From: Gigaspora rosea
Taxonomy: Eukaryota; Glomeromycota; Glomeromycetes; Diversisporales; Gigasporaceae
NCBI GenBank assembly: GCA_003550325.1
Contig: QKWP01000001.1
Location: forward strand, 218,710 to 282,709
Length of the DNA: 64,000 bases
Direction of reading: 5' to 3'
Shown: positions 47,769 through 59,968 of the stretch, piece by piece
Layout: every line of letters begins with the position of its first letter
Numbering within the stretch: the first letter of the stretch is position 1
Position numbers and translations under genes: made by a program
The notes under the pieces: model-generated
Seen by the model: only the letters and a program-made list of their open reading frames with translations
Databases searched by the model: none
Told to the model about the DNA's origin: nothing

Positions 47769-48904
47769 CAGAGATAGTATGTTACGATATTGGACATTTG
47801 GACAATTTGGACATTTGGACATTTGGACAATGTCCAATTGTCCAAATAATTTTGTTTGGATATAGTAACTTTTTTATTGGACATTAAAAAAAAATTAATT
47901 TAATTTTGGTCTAAATTAAACTTAATTTAGACCAATATTTACTAATACAAAATATCTTTAATTTACAGTATATTTAAAAAGTATACTGGTAATAATAATA
48001 AATATTATTATTATAAAAATATACAATGTACGTATATATTCATACTACTAAATTAACTTAAATTCCATTTTACTTACAATATTTATATTTGATATTGGCT
48101 AATGAAATATGATTAATCAAACAGAATTTTAAAATAATTGTATTTCAAAAAGAATAATATCAATAGTTGTTTTTATTTTTAATTTTAAAATAAAAGCATA
48201 TTATAAAAGAAAACACACTAACACAAAAAATTAGAGGTAGCTTATTTTCAGATATAATCAATTTTTGGTTAATTACAAATAGTTATTACATAGTAAAGTC
48301 TAAATTCTGCTAAATTGATAATTGATGCTTAAGTAAACTTGTTTGGAGACTAAAATACATATAAACTAAAAGGTTCATCAAAATTGAAGCAGTTTTTATT
48401 ATTTGACTTTTAATTTTTAAATTCAATGAATATATTTTGTTAATAAAATTTTAATTTTTGTTGAACATAAAAATTAAAAGCCATTTAGTAAAAAATTTTC
48501 CGATTTTGATAAAAATTTTAGAATATATGTATTTTGATCTTCTGAATAAGTTTACTTAAGCGACGTAATCGATTTGCATAGTAAACTTTGGACTTTACTA
48601 TGTAGCAACTATTGTCAATCATGAGGTAGCTTATTTTCAGGTTAAAGATGTTTTTGAGTTTTTTGACCAAAGAGAGAGGATAACTTATTTTTAACTTTTT
48701 GGTATCATATTATTAAAATTGTCCAATAAAATTATTGGACAATTGACATATGTCCAATTGACAATTTGGACATATGTCCAATAACCTTACAATTTTATTT
48801 GGACATTGTCCAATGCCTAAAGGTCCAAAAAATTATTTGGACATTTGGACTATGTCCAAATGTCCAATTAAATTTTATTTGGACATTGTCCAATGACAAC
48901 TCTG
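47769..48904. mobile_element. hAT-like element with reiterated TTTGGACA motif
   Basis: A perfect 8-bp TSD TATACATG (47761-47768 and 48905-48912). Ends are CAGAGATAGT (left) and CAGAGTTGTC (right, inward). Many TTTGGACA/TGTCCAAA copies lie near both ends (47790-47890 and 48715-48895). No transposase. A diverged pogo-like MITE (about 48228-48700, with GTAGCTTATTTTCAG ends) lies inside. Length is 1136 bp. Confidence 0.85.
48228..48700. mobile_element. Diverged relative of the pogo-like MITE
   Basis: GAGGTAGCTTATTTTCAG occurs near 48233 and again near 48625. The interior shares ACTATGTAGCAACT-like and AGTTTACTTAAG blocks with the elements at 10274-10879 and 62737-63044. TIR ends are eroded and boundaries approximate. 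Confidence 0.45.
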
Positions 48905-48912
48905 TATACATG

Positions 48913-51116
48913 TATTATTGCAATACGTATACTTAATAATTTACAAGAAAATTATTTGAGTAACCTTATATAAATTTTCTTCTTATAAGAACATTACTTT
49001 TAAATTGAGAAACATTGGTTTTTATTTTTTTTAAAAAAAATAGGTTTCATGAGAAATAAATGTCCATTTAGATTTTTAACACTGGGTTGACTATTCGTGA
49101 TCTTTTCACGTTAAAATTATAAATTACATAAATTCATCCTAAACCAAACCTGAATAAGTCAAACACTTAATAAAATCTGTCTAAACCGAGACTTAAAATT
49201 TTAATTTTATTATAAACCGAACTTTTACCCTTTTTGATCCCCGGTTTAGCGATAATTGACTGGTACATAATCTGCAGATATGAGCTTTAAATAAGTAATT
49301 CAAACATTCGCAATATAGTGCTAATAATACTGTACTAAAATAAACTACACTAAACATAGCAGAAACAAAATAATCATACAAAAATAATGACAATGTAAAA
49401 ACAATGAGGTCAAAAATTCAAAAAGCATAACTACAAGCAAAAACATGAGATATCAAAAAAAAACAATAAACTAAGAAATAAATAAAGAACAAATAAAGTA
49501 AGCTTATTTAGATCCTTATATTACACATAATCGTATTAAATTGAGTTGTTTAATCCAAACCAACGTGTTGTATATTTTCTGGATTGGTTTAATTGAACAA
49601 CTAGGTTGAAATTCCAATTAATGTACCTTACTTCACTTTGGGTTGAATTCAAGCTAGAATGCTCCGGAATGCATTTACCCAGGCCGTATATAATTACAAA
49701 TGGTTGCATAAAAATAATAAACAAAACCATACATCGCATTATTAAACATTTATCAATTACAGAATTATCAACTCTTATTCAATTTTAACCAAATTATCCG
49801 ACCAAAAAAGAATAACGCACGCATAAAAGAAAGCCTTTTTTTATTCACGAGTTATACAGTATATTCTAGATTTTAGATAAGTAATAGTATGCAAGCCCCT
49901 GGAAATTTATATTACAAATTGTGCAGGTTACAGGATCCAAATTTGAATTTAAAAGGTGACCAATTTTACACAATTTTAGGGAGAAATTATACAAAAATTC
50001 AGCGTAACATACTTAAAATTGATGTCGGCTTTCACAAGAATCAACATTTGACCTTGTATTATCTGTGCTACTACGATGACCATTGTTTATACAGTAGAAT
50101 ATCATTAACTTATTTTTGGGACAATGATCTCGAAATCTTAACATGTTTCTCCAAGTCAGACTGTAAAAATTTATCCGTTGATAAATATTTCCAATTCTCC
50201 TAAATTATATGTTATGACGCATCTACAAATAAATATTCGAATATTGTGCTATTTTAAACATCAAACGATCTACCAAAGACCCTCAATGCATGATGCATAG
50301 AAATACTGTAGATTATTAACAAATAAAGTCGACCTAAAAAGAAATCAAAATTTCCTATATATCTTGTCTCAGATTTGTACACAAAATTTATATCGCATCT
50401 TATCTTCAACTTAAGACAAAGTTCTTCATGAGCCTGAAAGCATGAAGATTGTTTTCATGACTCTCAATGAACCTTTTATATTACCAAATATAATATGGCA
50501 CTAAAAGGATGCATTGTAGAAAAGTATTCTTAGAAGAACCATAACTTAGAAAGTTAAGGCGTTATCAAAAATATTAGTCATGACATTGCATAATTATTCG
50601 GAAAACTTTGCAGCTTTAGCAAACATTATCCGAGATCTAAATTTAACAATCTAAATATTGCGTTTCACATTGTTATCCGTAATATCCATAGTGACAGATG
50701 TCAATTACGCATTTATTTCCAAAAATCTTTTATTTAGTCAAAAAGTACATTATTGGTAACATTGGTAACTCATATAGCATCAAAAGTGTGTTATATAATT
50801 TAAAAAAACTGAGAAACAAGATCAAATTATATATATATAATTTTCTACTCCCGCTAATGGCTAGTTTATAGTATCGGTACACAACATTTAATCGATTTCC
50901 TTCAAGTAAAGATCAACTCTAATTCCGATACGGCAAATAAGCAACGAACCATGTGACCAATTTCGACAATATGACGAATATATTTGATTGTAAATGATGT
51001 ACGCCAATCAATACACAACAGCGCCCCCTACTTTTTGCATATATTATATTTACCTAAAATTCGTACCTTTTTTTTTCAGGTTAATTTCTCTTTACTTAAT
51101 ATTAATTATCAACAAG
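48913..51116. other. Region upstream of the F-box gene
   Basis: AT-rich, with no convincing gene. A 104-codon open frame (49889-50203, plus strand) has no recognised motif and may be chance. A TTTTTTTTCAG near 51069-51079 looks like a splice acceptor, so a 5' UTR intron may precede the F-box start codon. Confidence 0.45.
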
Positions 51117-52828
51117 ATGACGTTTCAAACCAACATGGATTGTATCCATGAGGTATTGAAATTTCTTCGACATGACACTGAATCTTTACACTCTTGTCTA
51201 TTAGTTAATAGACTTTGGTGTGAACTATCTGTTCCTATTCTATGGAAAGATCCTTGGGCACGATTCTTTAATATGCCTTTTTCTAAGCCATCTTTCACGC
51301 AACCAACATCACTAATCAATACATATATTTCATCATTACCTCGAGAATCAATATTAAAACTTGAAAAAAATGGATTTAACGTATCATCTATTTCATCGTC
51401 GACAACCTTTAATTATCCCATGTATTTACGTTGTTTAGATTTAGAATTCTTGTATTGGTTAGTTATGAAATGGGTTCAAAATAAGAGCAAACCTGGATTT
51501 CGCCCTCTTAAGAGAGTCGTAAGACGTTTTAAAAAATTTCGAAAAAAATTAAATAATAATAATTCTAATACCCTTGATTCAACTTCGATGCCACCACAAG
51601 ATAAGATTCGTTTGGTTTGTTCAGAACTTTTGACCCTCTTTCTTAAGGAATCACCAAAAATTTATATACTCCGAATTAATGATTATTCAAAGGTGGATGT
51701 TTTTGGTCAGTTAGGTGAAGCCTTAGCAAATTTAAATCCAAAGAATAATTGTTTATCTTCATTAAAAGGATTGGAATGTAGAGATAAACCTGTAATGGAC
51801 AATATTTTCGAAATGCTTTCACTACTGACAACGGACATTACACAAATTTTAATCATGGGTAATTACAACACAAAAACATTGGCAAATTTAATAAGGTCTC
51901 AAAAAAAATTAGAAAAAGTTTGTTTCGAAAATTTTTATCGTATGTCACCACAAGAATATTGGGAATCTGGTGTTGGATATGAACTTTCGAAAAAAGCTCA
52001 TTTCATAACTAGTTTACATTTGTTAAATTCTTGTTCACTATTGGCAAAATTATCAGATTTTATTAATTTACAAGAATTAACACTTCAATGTATTCATGAA
52101 CAATCATGTGAATACACGGATTCATTAACTTCAGCAAATATCCCAATACTTCGTGACATAGCAAAACTTAAATTCAGATGCAAGCATGAATATAGTTTAG
52201 AATATTTGTCCAATTTAATTGATAAATCTACTGGAAAATTACGAAAAATTACAATCGAAGGCTCTCGAATAAAAGATAGAAGATGTGATTTATTAATGTC
52301 TACGATCGCCAATAAATGTCCAAATTTAAAATCCTGTTCGATACCAATTTCACGTACAGATCCTCAAATTGATCGTTTACTGGAATCTTGTGAACAATTA
52401 AAGGATTTAAAACTTTGTGCCGTTCTCGATACTTTAGATAATGAAAATAATGATATTTTATTATATCAATTACTTAATTGTACACCTACTAGATTACGTA
52501 GATTAGATTTTGTTGATTGGAAATTTTCAATATCAGCATGGGAACTATTTCTAAAAACACAATCAAGAACGTTATTACAACGTATATGCTATTATTGGAA
52601 TGAAAATTCCAAGATTGCAAGTCCTTCTGATGAATTTCTTAAGGCTTGTCAACAAAATAAGAGGGACGGAATATTGGCGACTTATAAGGGAATTGATTCG
52701 TATTGGAAATGGTATGTATACATTTTTTATAAACTATACAATCGTTCTTTTTTTTGGAAAAATTCATCTTATTAACTTTATTTTTTCAACTTTTTAGCAT
52801 ATGGCCAAAACTATTTGTAATGAACTGA
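51117..52828 (+). CDS. F-box/leucine-rich-repeat-like protein
   Basis: I chose the ATG at 51117 because it places the F-box at the N terminus. An upstream in-frame ATG at 50994 would add a hydrophobic stretch crossing a likely acceptor. The F-box spans about residues 8-47 (DCIHEVLKFL, then LLVNRLWCELSVPILWKDPW). The rest is irregular leucine-rich repeats (for example FINLQELTLQC, LRKITIEGSRI and LESCEQLKDLKLC). An 86-bp intron (52712-52797; GTATGT, TTTTTAG) removes the read-through end, and exon 2 finishes IWPKLFVMN before TGA at 52826-52828. The total is 541 residues. F-box proteins link substrates to SCF ubiquitin ligases through Skp1; the substrate is unknown. It is the only intact host-like gene in the window. 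Confidence 0.9.
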
Positions 52829-54433
52829 ATATAATAATAATTACTTTTTAATATTCGTAACATATTCATTATTAATGATTATATGAATAATCAGATCTTA
52901 ATTTCTAATTTACTTTTCATTTATTTTTCTATTGAAACTACTTTATCCCTAATTCATAATCAAAAAAACGCCCAAAATTTTATTACTATAATAGTTTAAT
53001 TATTGTATTTTAATCAAAATGTATATATTATGATGAAATTTTTTTTTTAGATTAATTAGATTAATTATATTCCCTTTCATCTTGTTCAATTCAAAAAAAA
53101 TCATACACTCTATGTTCAATTCAAAATTAATAGCATTCAAAATAACATAAGTTTACTGAATTATATTCTTATCATCCTGTAGATTCGAATTTTTTGATGG
53201 GCGTTTTTTTTTTTTTATTTTTAATTATAGTGATTCATTATAATTTAAAAATAATTATATGCACTTCATCATCACCCACATGAATTTAATCCTAATGAAT
53301 CCAAGAATATGATAAATTTTATTGAATTAAACAAATTTATTCTAACGAAAGTTCTAAAATCAAAAACGTATTAATAGTGTTACCAAGTTTTGCTTATCAT
53401 TTTTGCTTAAACCCCTTATTTTGTTTTACTTATAAAAGTTGAGTGTCTAACCAAATGTTTTTTCGGCCTAAAATTAATTAGGTAAGCTTATCATCAAATC
53501 GATTCTGAGACTACAAAAAAAATTTACTGATTTACAAAAGCTTTTCCATTAATGGATAATTTACTTGAGTCGCCGTCTTTTTTTTTCACGTTTTTGCACA
53601 TCCTACACTAACTATATTTTACATCATTACTCCCTCATACTGGAAAATTCTACAAGTTCATTCAAGCTTTGACCTCTATTATTATTGTAGTATTGAATTT
53701 ATACGTGATCTTCTCAACTAGAGATTTTCATGCCCCGGGCATGTGCCCGTACGTACGTACGTACGTGCGTACTTAATTAAAAAACGTACAGAACCTATTT
53801 AGTATGGAAATTTGCGCCTGGCAAAATTTGTTCCAGGTAGAAATTGCTATTATGTGACAGTAATTTATTCGGATAGACCTCGATTTATAACCCCTACAAA
53901 AATCCCCTTATAGTATACTCTCCTAGCCCTAAATATTAATCTACTAAAAAATTTCCAACAATTATTAATCAAGTTTTTATGCCATAAAGTTGTGATTTTT
54001 GGTTAATAAATATTTTCGCACTGTATATTACCTTAAATGAAACTCGTATTATTCCTGATTTTTTTGGTACGGTAAGATCTAAATGGCGTAGAAGTGCCAA
54101 AATTGGATAAACATCTTGTGCACTTTTAAAAAAGTCAAATTCAAATGAATTCTTTTTTAGTCTTATCGTTACGTCCGTTACATTGCATCACGTCTAATAT
54201 CAGATCACGTAAAAATTTTGTTACGTAAAAATGTTGGCTATTACATTTCTGACGTAACTGCATACAGTATCTTTTTGACGTAATTATACGTCACCTTGTG
54301 TACATATTTGGTACGATCGGTATCGGGTATGTATATGTTGTGCTTATTTAGAAAATTATATGACGACATCGGCCGTGGGTTACGTGATCGATCTACTCAC
54401 GTGATATTCGGAAAACGAAAGTTGGTCAAAAAT
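52829..54433. other. AT-rich region with a partial hAT-like end and (ACGT)n
   Basis: At 53718-53771, TAGAGATTTTCATGCCCCGG, then a GGGCATGTGCCCG motif and a CGTA microsatellite (53746-53772). This resembles a hAT-like left end with the GGGCATG motif of the 58049 family. No matching right end was found. No gene. Confidence 0.5.
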
Positions 54434-54840
54434 GGGTCACTTAAAGAAGAGTGAACCCAGTGATGAGCACGAATTGTGTCACCCTTGATAAAATCACCTG
54501 AGAATTTTGATTGGATACTTGATTCTATATATAAAAGACCTTCTATTACCCTAACCCTAACCCTAACCACGAGGTAAAATTTTTTTTTTGTTTTAGTGGT
54601 TTTATAGAAGCTTTTTGCCTCCGGCCGCTTATAGCATTGGTGTTTTGATTACGTATCTGGTTAGTATCTGGTTACATGAGATTCGGAAATTTTAGGGTAT
54701 TGGGTCACGTGGATTTAAGCATCATTCGTCCGATCATCCGATTTCATAAATGTCACCTGATATTTGAAATTATATGTGATTAAATTGAGGGTGATACAAT
54801 TCGAGATAATCACTGGGTTCATTCTTCCTGAAACTACCCC
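54434..54840. mobile_element. MITE of about 407 bp with 52-bp TIRs
   Basis: The arms share GAACCCAGTGAT and ACGAATTGTGTCACCCT-like sequence, starting GGGTCACTTAAAG (left) and GGGGTAGTTTCAG (right, inward). A triple CCCTAA repeat lies at about 54547-54565. TSD not resolved. Confidence 0.7.
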
Positions 54841-54956
54841 AAAAAATTCCGTTTATATCAGGGTTGGGGTTTAAGCTAGAGTTAGGAAGGGCAGTATTAT
54901 AGTAAAAATGCACGAGGAAAATTTTGTTAGGGCTCCAAAGGTGGTTTACTAAAATA

Positions 54957-55380
54957 CATATGGGCAGATTTTGGAAATTTGGTGATATCTTAGAATAAGA
55001 TCTTCAAATTTGTAACCAACCAGATTGGTAAAATTTGTGATTATTTCGAATTTGCCTTACGTTGATTGGTTATTACAGTACTTACATTTACGAAGCCCCA
55101 GCTTTTTTTCCTTTATTGTGACGGTTTGAAAATTTGTATTTACGCTCAACAAGACCTTAGATTCAAAGAACCTGTAATAGTTTTTTAAGATCCCACAATG
55201 GACAAAACTTTTACTAGTAGCAATGTTAAAGGTTTGTTTATGAGTTTACCGATCTGATTGGTCATGCTGATCCTCGTGACTTTGTTTTTATAATTTTATT
55301 GGTTAATCTATTTTTAGATATCACGAATATTATGTTCAAATTCATGAGACATATTCGAATTTCCAAAATCCGCCCATATG
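54957..55380. mobile_element. MITE of about 420 bp
   Basis: Left ACATATGGGCAGATTTTGGA and right CATATGGGCGGATTTTGGAA (inward) form TIRs of about 25 bp. TSD uncertain. It lies about 115 bp after the preceding MITE. AGGGTTGGGGTTTAAG lies just upstream (54860). Confidence 0.6.
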
Positions 55381-55459
55381 AAATGCGATGGTTTTGGATT
55401 TCTGATTTTTAATTGGTTGAAAAAACCATGTGACAGTAAATCGATCCTATGCCCTGGAG

Positions 55460-56530
55460 GGTTAGTGACCAGGGATGGTAAATGACTCAAATGACTCAAA
55501 TGACTCAAATGACAAATGACCAGTCATTGGTCATTTCACGGCCCAAATGACTTAAGAAGGTCATTTAACTCTGGTTAATTGATTATCTAATACTTTTAGC
55601 CAATCAAAATTGATTAGTGTTCTCCGTAAAATGAAACGTTGGGGTGATGCATATCAAATGATAGTAAATTTCAATAGTAAGGATTTTTTTTATCGATCAT
55701 CACTGATAATAATAAAAACATATAAACTTTAAATTTATAACTTTTGACAGATTGTGAAACCATATTTATGAGATTTCTTCTTTTAATATTCTCTTTAAAG
55801 TAATGAAGGCCTTTTCTTTAATATATAGAGATTAGAGCAAAAAATAGTTTAAAAAATCATAATTTTTAAGGAGGCTCATAAAAAGGCTTCATTAATTTAA
55901 AGAGAATATTAAAAGGAGCCTGATAAATATAATTTCACTAGTGTGTGACTGTTCTATCATGTTATATAAATTTAAAGTATATATGTTTTTATTATTATCA
56001 ATGATCGACAAAAAATCCTTTTTATTATAGTATTAAATCAAACACCCCAATGAAACGTTTCTCAATAAAAATTATTATACATGATAAATAACAAATGACC
56101 GATCATCATTTGATGCCATTACCAGTTGTAAAGCGACATTCCAATCGAATCATAAGATCGTGATTAAAAAAAAAACATTAGACAAAAAAATAATGCATTT
56201 ACTTTTTTAAAAATAAAAAAGTTCGTAAATAAGAATTTACCGATTGTAAAATGATATAAATCATTTTCGAATTTACAAATGGCATGTTAATTAATAATTG
56301 ACGTGAATTGTGAAATGATGCGAACATTTATATTATTTAAAACATGCATTATACAAGTTTTTCGTGAATGACCAAATGGTCCCGGTCATTTGGAAATGAT
56401 AATAGTCATTTAGTCACGAACCATTTCCAAATGACCCAAAATTTGAATGACCTCAAATGACCAGTCATTTTGAGGTAATTTGAGGTCATTTGAAAAATTG
56501 GCAAATTACCAGGTCATTTAAGTCAAGAAC
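55460..56530. mobile_element. Probable hAT-like element with reiterated AAATGAC motif and foldback core
   Basis: Both ends are packed with CAAATGAC/GTCATTTG (55475-55565 and 56370-56525). Possible flanks CCTGGAGG (55453-55460) and CCTGGAAG (56531-56538) would be an 8-bp TSD with one mismatch, leaving ends GGTTAGTGAC and GGTTCTTGAC. The core (about 55600-56085) is a foldback with arms of about 220 bp centred near 55848. No coding sequence. The exact ends are less certain than for the other hAT-like elements. Confidence 0.6.
55600..56085. repeat. Foldback palindrome in the hAT-like element
   Basis: The arms share AATGAAACGTTGGGGTG, TCGATCAT, AATAATAAAAACATAT and CTTTTAATATTCTCTTTAAA with their complements. 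The centre lies near 55848. Arms are imperfect, with small indels. Confidence 0.75.
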
Positions 56531-56799
56531 CCCTGGAAGAAGTCACTAGCTGAGGTATCAAAACAAAAAGTAAAGAAAACTATATAAGCGATACCTTCCT
56601 GTTCTCTTAAAAGGGTAATTCGAATAATAATTGGAATAGAAAATTTATTCCCTTGTAAATAATAATCTGATCCTAATAAAGGAAGAAATATGTTTAACGT
56701 TCCCCTATCAAACATAAATTCAGTGAACACACTCATATTATTTATCTTATTTTATTAACTATCATTGGATTTTGCAACACAAAGCTAGAAATTACATCC

Positions 56800-57020
56800 T
56801 ACGGTACAATGGGCGATTACATTCTTGGAAATACCTCGGATTAGTGGGTACATCTAATTTTCCCGATAGCCATCTCCATTTACGTACCTGACATCACACA
56901 AGATGATAATTTGCCAATAAATATACCCACATCTACTAAAATGCTGACCCTAACCCTATGTGATGTCAAGTAAATTTCTGTCGGTGAAGTGACCATCGGG
57001 AAAATGTGCAACAACGGGAT
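56800..57020. repeat. Small inverted-repeat element related to the TCGGTGAA family
   Basis: TTTTCCCGATAGCCAT (about 56858) pairs with ATGTGACCATCGGGAAAATG-like sequence (about 56985-57005). TGACCCTAACCCTATGTGATG lies between. CTGTCGGTGAAGTGACC resembles the repeated unit at 7430-7745. Ends not fixed. Confidence 0.45.
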
Positions 57021-58048
57021 TAGCATATTAAGAAGTTACTCAACTATTAATTGTGGATTTATCATAATCTATAATTATCGTTGTTGCTTCTTTCTAAATT
57101 GAAACAACACATGTTATAAACCAACTAATGATAATGTATAAACTAGCCATCAGACGGTATTGTGTCCAATTGATGTTTCCGAATTTGCATAAAAGCCACT
57201 CTCTGGTTTAAATATTTTAAATCCATTAGTTTCAATTGCAATTCTATATAATTGTGAGTTTGATTGTTTAATAATCTTATTCAGAAAATTTTTATAATAT
57301 TAATTTCTGGTTTATTTACAATTTCTATTTAAAAATTCGAGAAGAAAATGAATTTGAATTACTGCATTTTGCAAATTTTGTAGATTATTAATTGAAAAAA
57401 AAGAAATTACGTAAGTAATGATTGAGGTTCTTGACTTCTTTATTGATCACAGTTATGATTTTACATACTACAATTATTAAAATAAAAAAACAATTGTTTA
57501 TTAGGACAAAAAAATTAATTGTTAAACCTTAATTTTATATTATTAGTTGGGCCAAGAGAAAGCATGCTAAAAATTATCAAATTAATTTTTATAGATCTAT
57601 TCTATATTTATTTTCCAATAATACTATATTAAAAAGTGCATTGATTTAGTAAAAAGTTATTATCTTTAATATAATTTACAATATTATATTAAAAATAATA
57701 GATCTAAAACTAATATTTAAAAAGTTTATTAAGAAATTATAAATTATATTTTTATTAATCAAAAAATTTTACATTTGTATATTTTTAACTTATATAACTT
57801 AAATTTTTTTATTTATAATTTAAATACAAATATTACAAAAATCCAATTTTTATAGCAGGAACTTTGACACAAAAAAAAAAAAAATCCAATTTTTATTGTT
57901 AAATATTATTAAAAAATTTATTAAAATAGAATTTTATAATTTAGCATGAGTGCATTGTAACACACTCTATAAGATCTGTGCAATGTGAAATCAAAACAAA
58001 CAAACAACCTGTTCTTTTTTGTTTGTTAGTGTTAGGGTGAGATAGGAG
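57021..58048. other. AT-rich spacer
   Basis: No gene recognised. The last part (57950-58048) appears to continue after 62198, consistent with the composite element having inserted into it. Confidence 0.5.
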
Positions 58049-58408
58049 TAGGGTTCAGGGCACAGGGGCATGGGGCATGCCATATGGCCAAAAGGCATGC
58101 CCATACTTAACCCCAATCTAACCCTAACCTATAGAAACTTTAATACACCAAAAATATATTATAGTCTATAAACTTCTAATCTAATTGTCCAATTCAATAT
58201 CATGATTGGGTTATATGTTGAGCTTTAAAATGTGAATTTTATATATCATATGATTTTGCACGAAATATAATATACAGTAGAATAAAATTTTGAACTCAAA
58301 AATTATAGATATACATAGTAGCTCTCAATATGACATAGTACCTCAGGCACATGGTGAGGAATTTTTTAAAATTCGCTTTATCGAGAGTTTTATTAGTAGA
58401 TCCATTAT

Positions 58409-58694
58409 ATCAAGTAGTATTTATTATAATATTAAATTGAATCTTGATTCATTATATCAACATTTTACTTAGTCTCTGTTATATCGAGAGCCAATATATA
58501 GTAATGCTTTATAAAGCAAATTTAAATGAAAAAAAAGAATTCTATTAATGCAAATCCTGTGATTTATGTTATATTATTGGCTAATAATGGGTTGTAATCA
58601 CGTAACTTAAATGGGCATGCCCTTTGGGCATGCCTCGACCTAATGGCATGCCCATATGGGCATGCCAAATTTTTTACCCGTGCCCCGAACCTTA
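58409..58694 (+). repeat. 286-bp direct repeat, copy 1
   Basis: Equal in length and nearly identical to 61905-62190, starting ATCAAGTAGTATTTATTATA and ending at the TIR GAACCTTA. The bases following this copy (CACCTAGA) do not match the element's TSD. Confidence 0.85.
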
Positions 58695-58700
58695 CACCTA

Positions 58701-58840
58701 GAGCTGCAGACATTAGAATATCAATGAACATATAATATAACGTTTGACGTGATATATTGACGTTTAATATGATTATATATAAATTTTATATGGTGTGAAG
58801 AGTGATGTACTACCTTGGACCTTCTAAATGTCTGCAGCTC
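58701..58840. mobile_element. 140-bp TA-target MITE
   Basis: TA at 58699-58700 and 58841-58842. TIRs are GAGCTGCAGACATTAGAA and GAGCTGCAGACATTTAGAA (inward). It is placed 6 bp beyond the first repeat copy. Confidence 0.8.
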
Positions 58841-59015
58841 TAGTGTTACCTATTTGATAGCCCATTTTCTCGTGTTCTTGTGATTGAGTTTTAATGATTT
58901 TGGGCTTGTTGGAATCATCTCAAAGAGATGAACATTTTGGTAGTAAAATCATTTAAAATGGACCAGTAGATCAGAAGTTATTTAGCTTTAAAATTTTAAA
59001 AAATAAGCAATATTT

Positions 59016-59500
59016 ATGAATTACCCATATGTTAACCAAAAGCAAGCACAATACAACCAAGAGCTCATACTCAAAATAGAAACAAATAGTAAAATAGACA
59101 AGAACAAAAAGGATAAACCTCCATTAAAAAACATGAATCAAATTTCAAATAAAAGAATAACTTCAAATAGAGACTCTAGTGCAAAATGCAAAACTCAAAA
59201 TAGGTGAAACAATACAGATTTTAAAAGCAATAGCAGGTAGGATAAAAAACCAAAATCAGTTGTTAGTAATAGTTTACTTAGAGAAATTCTAGAAAGGAGA
59301 ATGTCTTTGAAAAACAGTCAACTAGACTCTGAATCGCTCCTGATATTAGTAAAAGTTCTTTCAACAACTAAAAGCAAAAATCCTCTACTTGGCTTAAAAT
59401 GCACTAAGTATATAAACACTAAAAAAAAGAAAAAAAATTTAAAATTAAAGCTATCTGTTATAATATTAATAGATTAAAAGGAAATATAGTCACCTTTCTC
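59016..59500 (+). pseudogene. LINE 5' fragment: ORF1 remnant and start of endonuclease
   Basis: A Lys/Asn-rich frame (59016-59207) resembles LINE ORF1. After several frame changes, KIKAICYNINRLKGN near 59440-59485 matches the opening of a LINE endonuclease (compare KLACHNINRLK at 26150-26180). It runs plus-strand, opposite to the RT beyond the gap, and stops before any catalytic Glu. Confidence 0.55.
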
Positions 59501-59654
59501 TAATCCGAATCTCTCTAAATTAAACACTATTAAATTCTCTCTAAACCGAACAAAATCTCCTAGAATATTTGTAAATTTTATTATAAAGTTTGGATAAGCC
59601 ATATATAACTTTTTGAAAACTGAACTTTTCCAAATTTTTATATAGTAAAAAAAA

Positions 59655-59918
59655 NNNNNNNNNNNNNNNNNNNNNNNNNNNNNNNNNNNNNNNNNNNNNN
59701 NNNNNNNNNNNNNNNNNNNNNNNNNNNNNNNNNNNNNNNNNNNNNNNNNNNNNNNNNNNNNNNNNNNNNNNNNNNNNNNNNNNNNNNNNNNNNNNNNNNN
59801 NNNNNNNNNNNNNNNNNNNNNNNNNNNNNNNNNNNNNNNNNNNNNNNNNNNNNNNNNNNNNNNNNNNNNNNNNNNNNNNNNNNNNNNNNNNNNNNNNNNN
59901 NNNNNNNNNNNNNNNNNN
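59655..59918. other. Assembly gap (264 N)
   Basis: A run of undetermined bases between the plus-strand LINE fragment and the minus-strand RT ORF. The relation between the two sides is therefore unknown. Confidence 0.98.
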
Positions 59919-59968
59919 AAGGTTGATAAGTTGATTTTGATATATAGGGTCGGGTATTGTGTTTTGTA

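Noticed and set aside
47790..48900. CRISPR-like array of TTTGGACA units
   Set aside because: Units are short, irregularly spaced and in both orientations at two element ends, and the DNA is eukaryotic.
49889..50203. Possible 104-codon gene upstream of the F-box gene
   Set aside because: No motif, signal or homologue was recognised, and length alone is weak evidence in this region; mentioned only in the spacer entry.
54545..54567. Telomere or subtelomere at the CCCTAACCCTAACCCTAACC tract
   Set aside because: It has only about three repeats and lies inside a MITE with intact arms on both sides.
56518..56736. 72-codon minus-strand frame at the edge of the hAT-like element
   Set aside because: It overlaps the probable element boundary and shows no recognisable domain; joining it to the left flank after removing the element gave no convincing protein.
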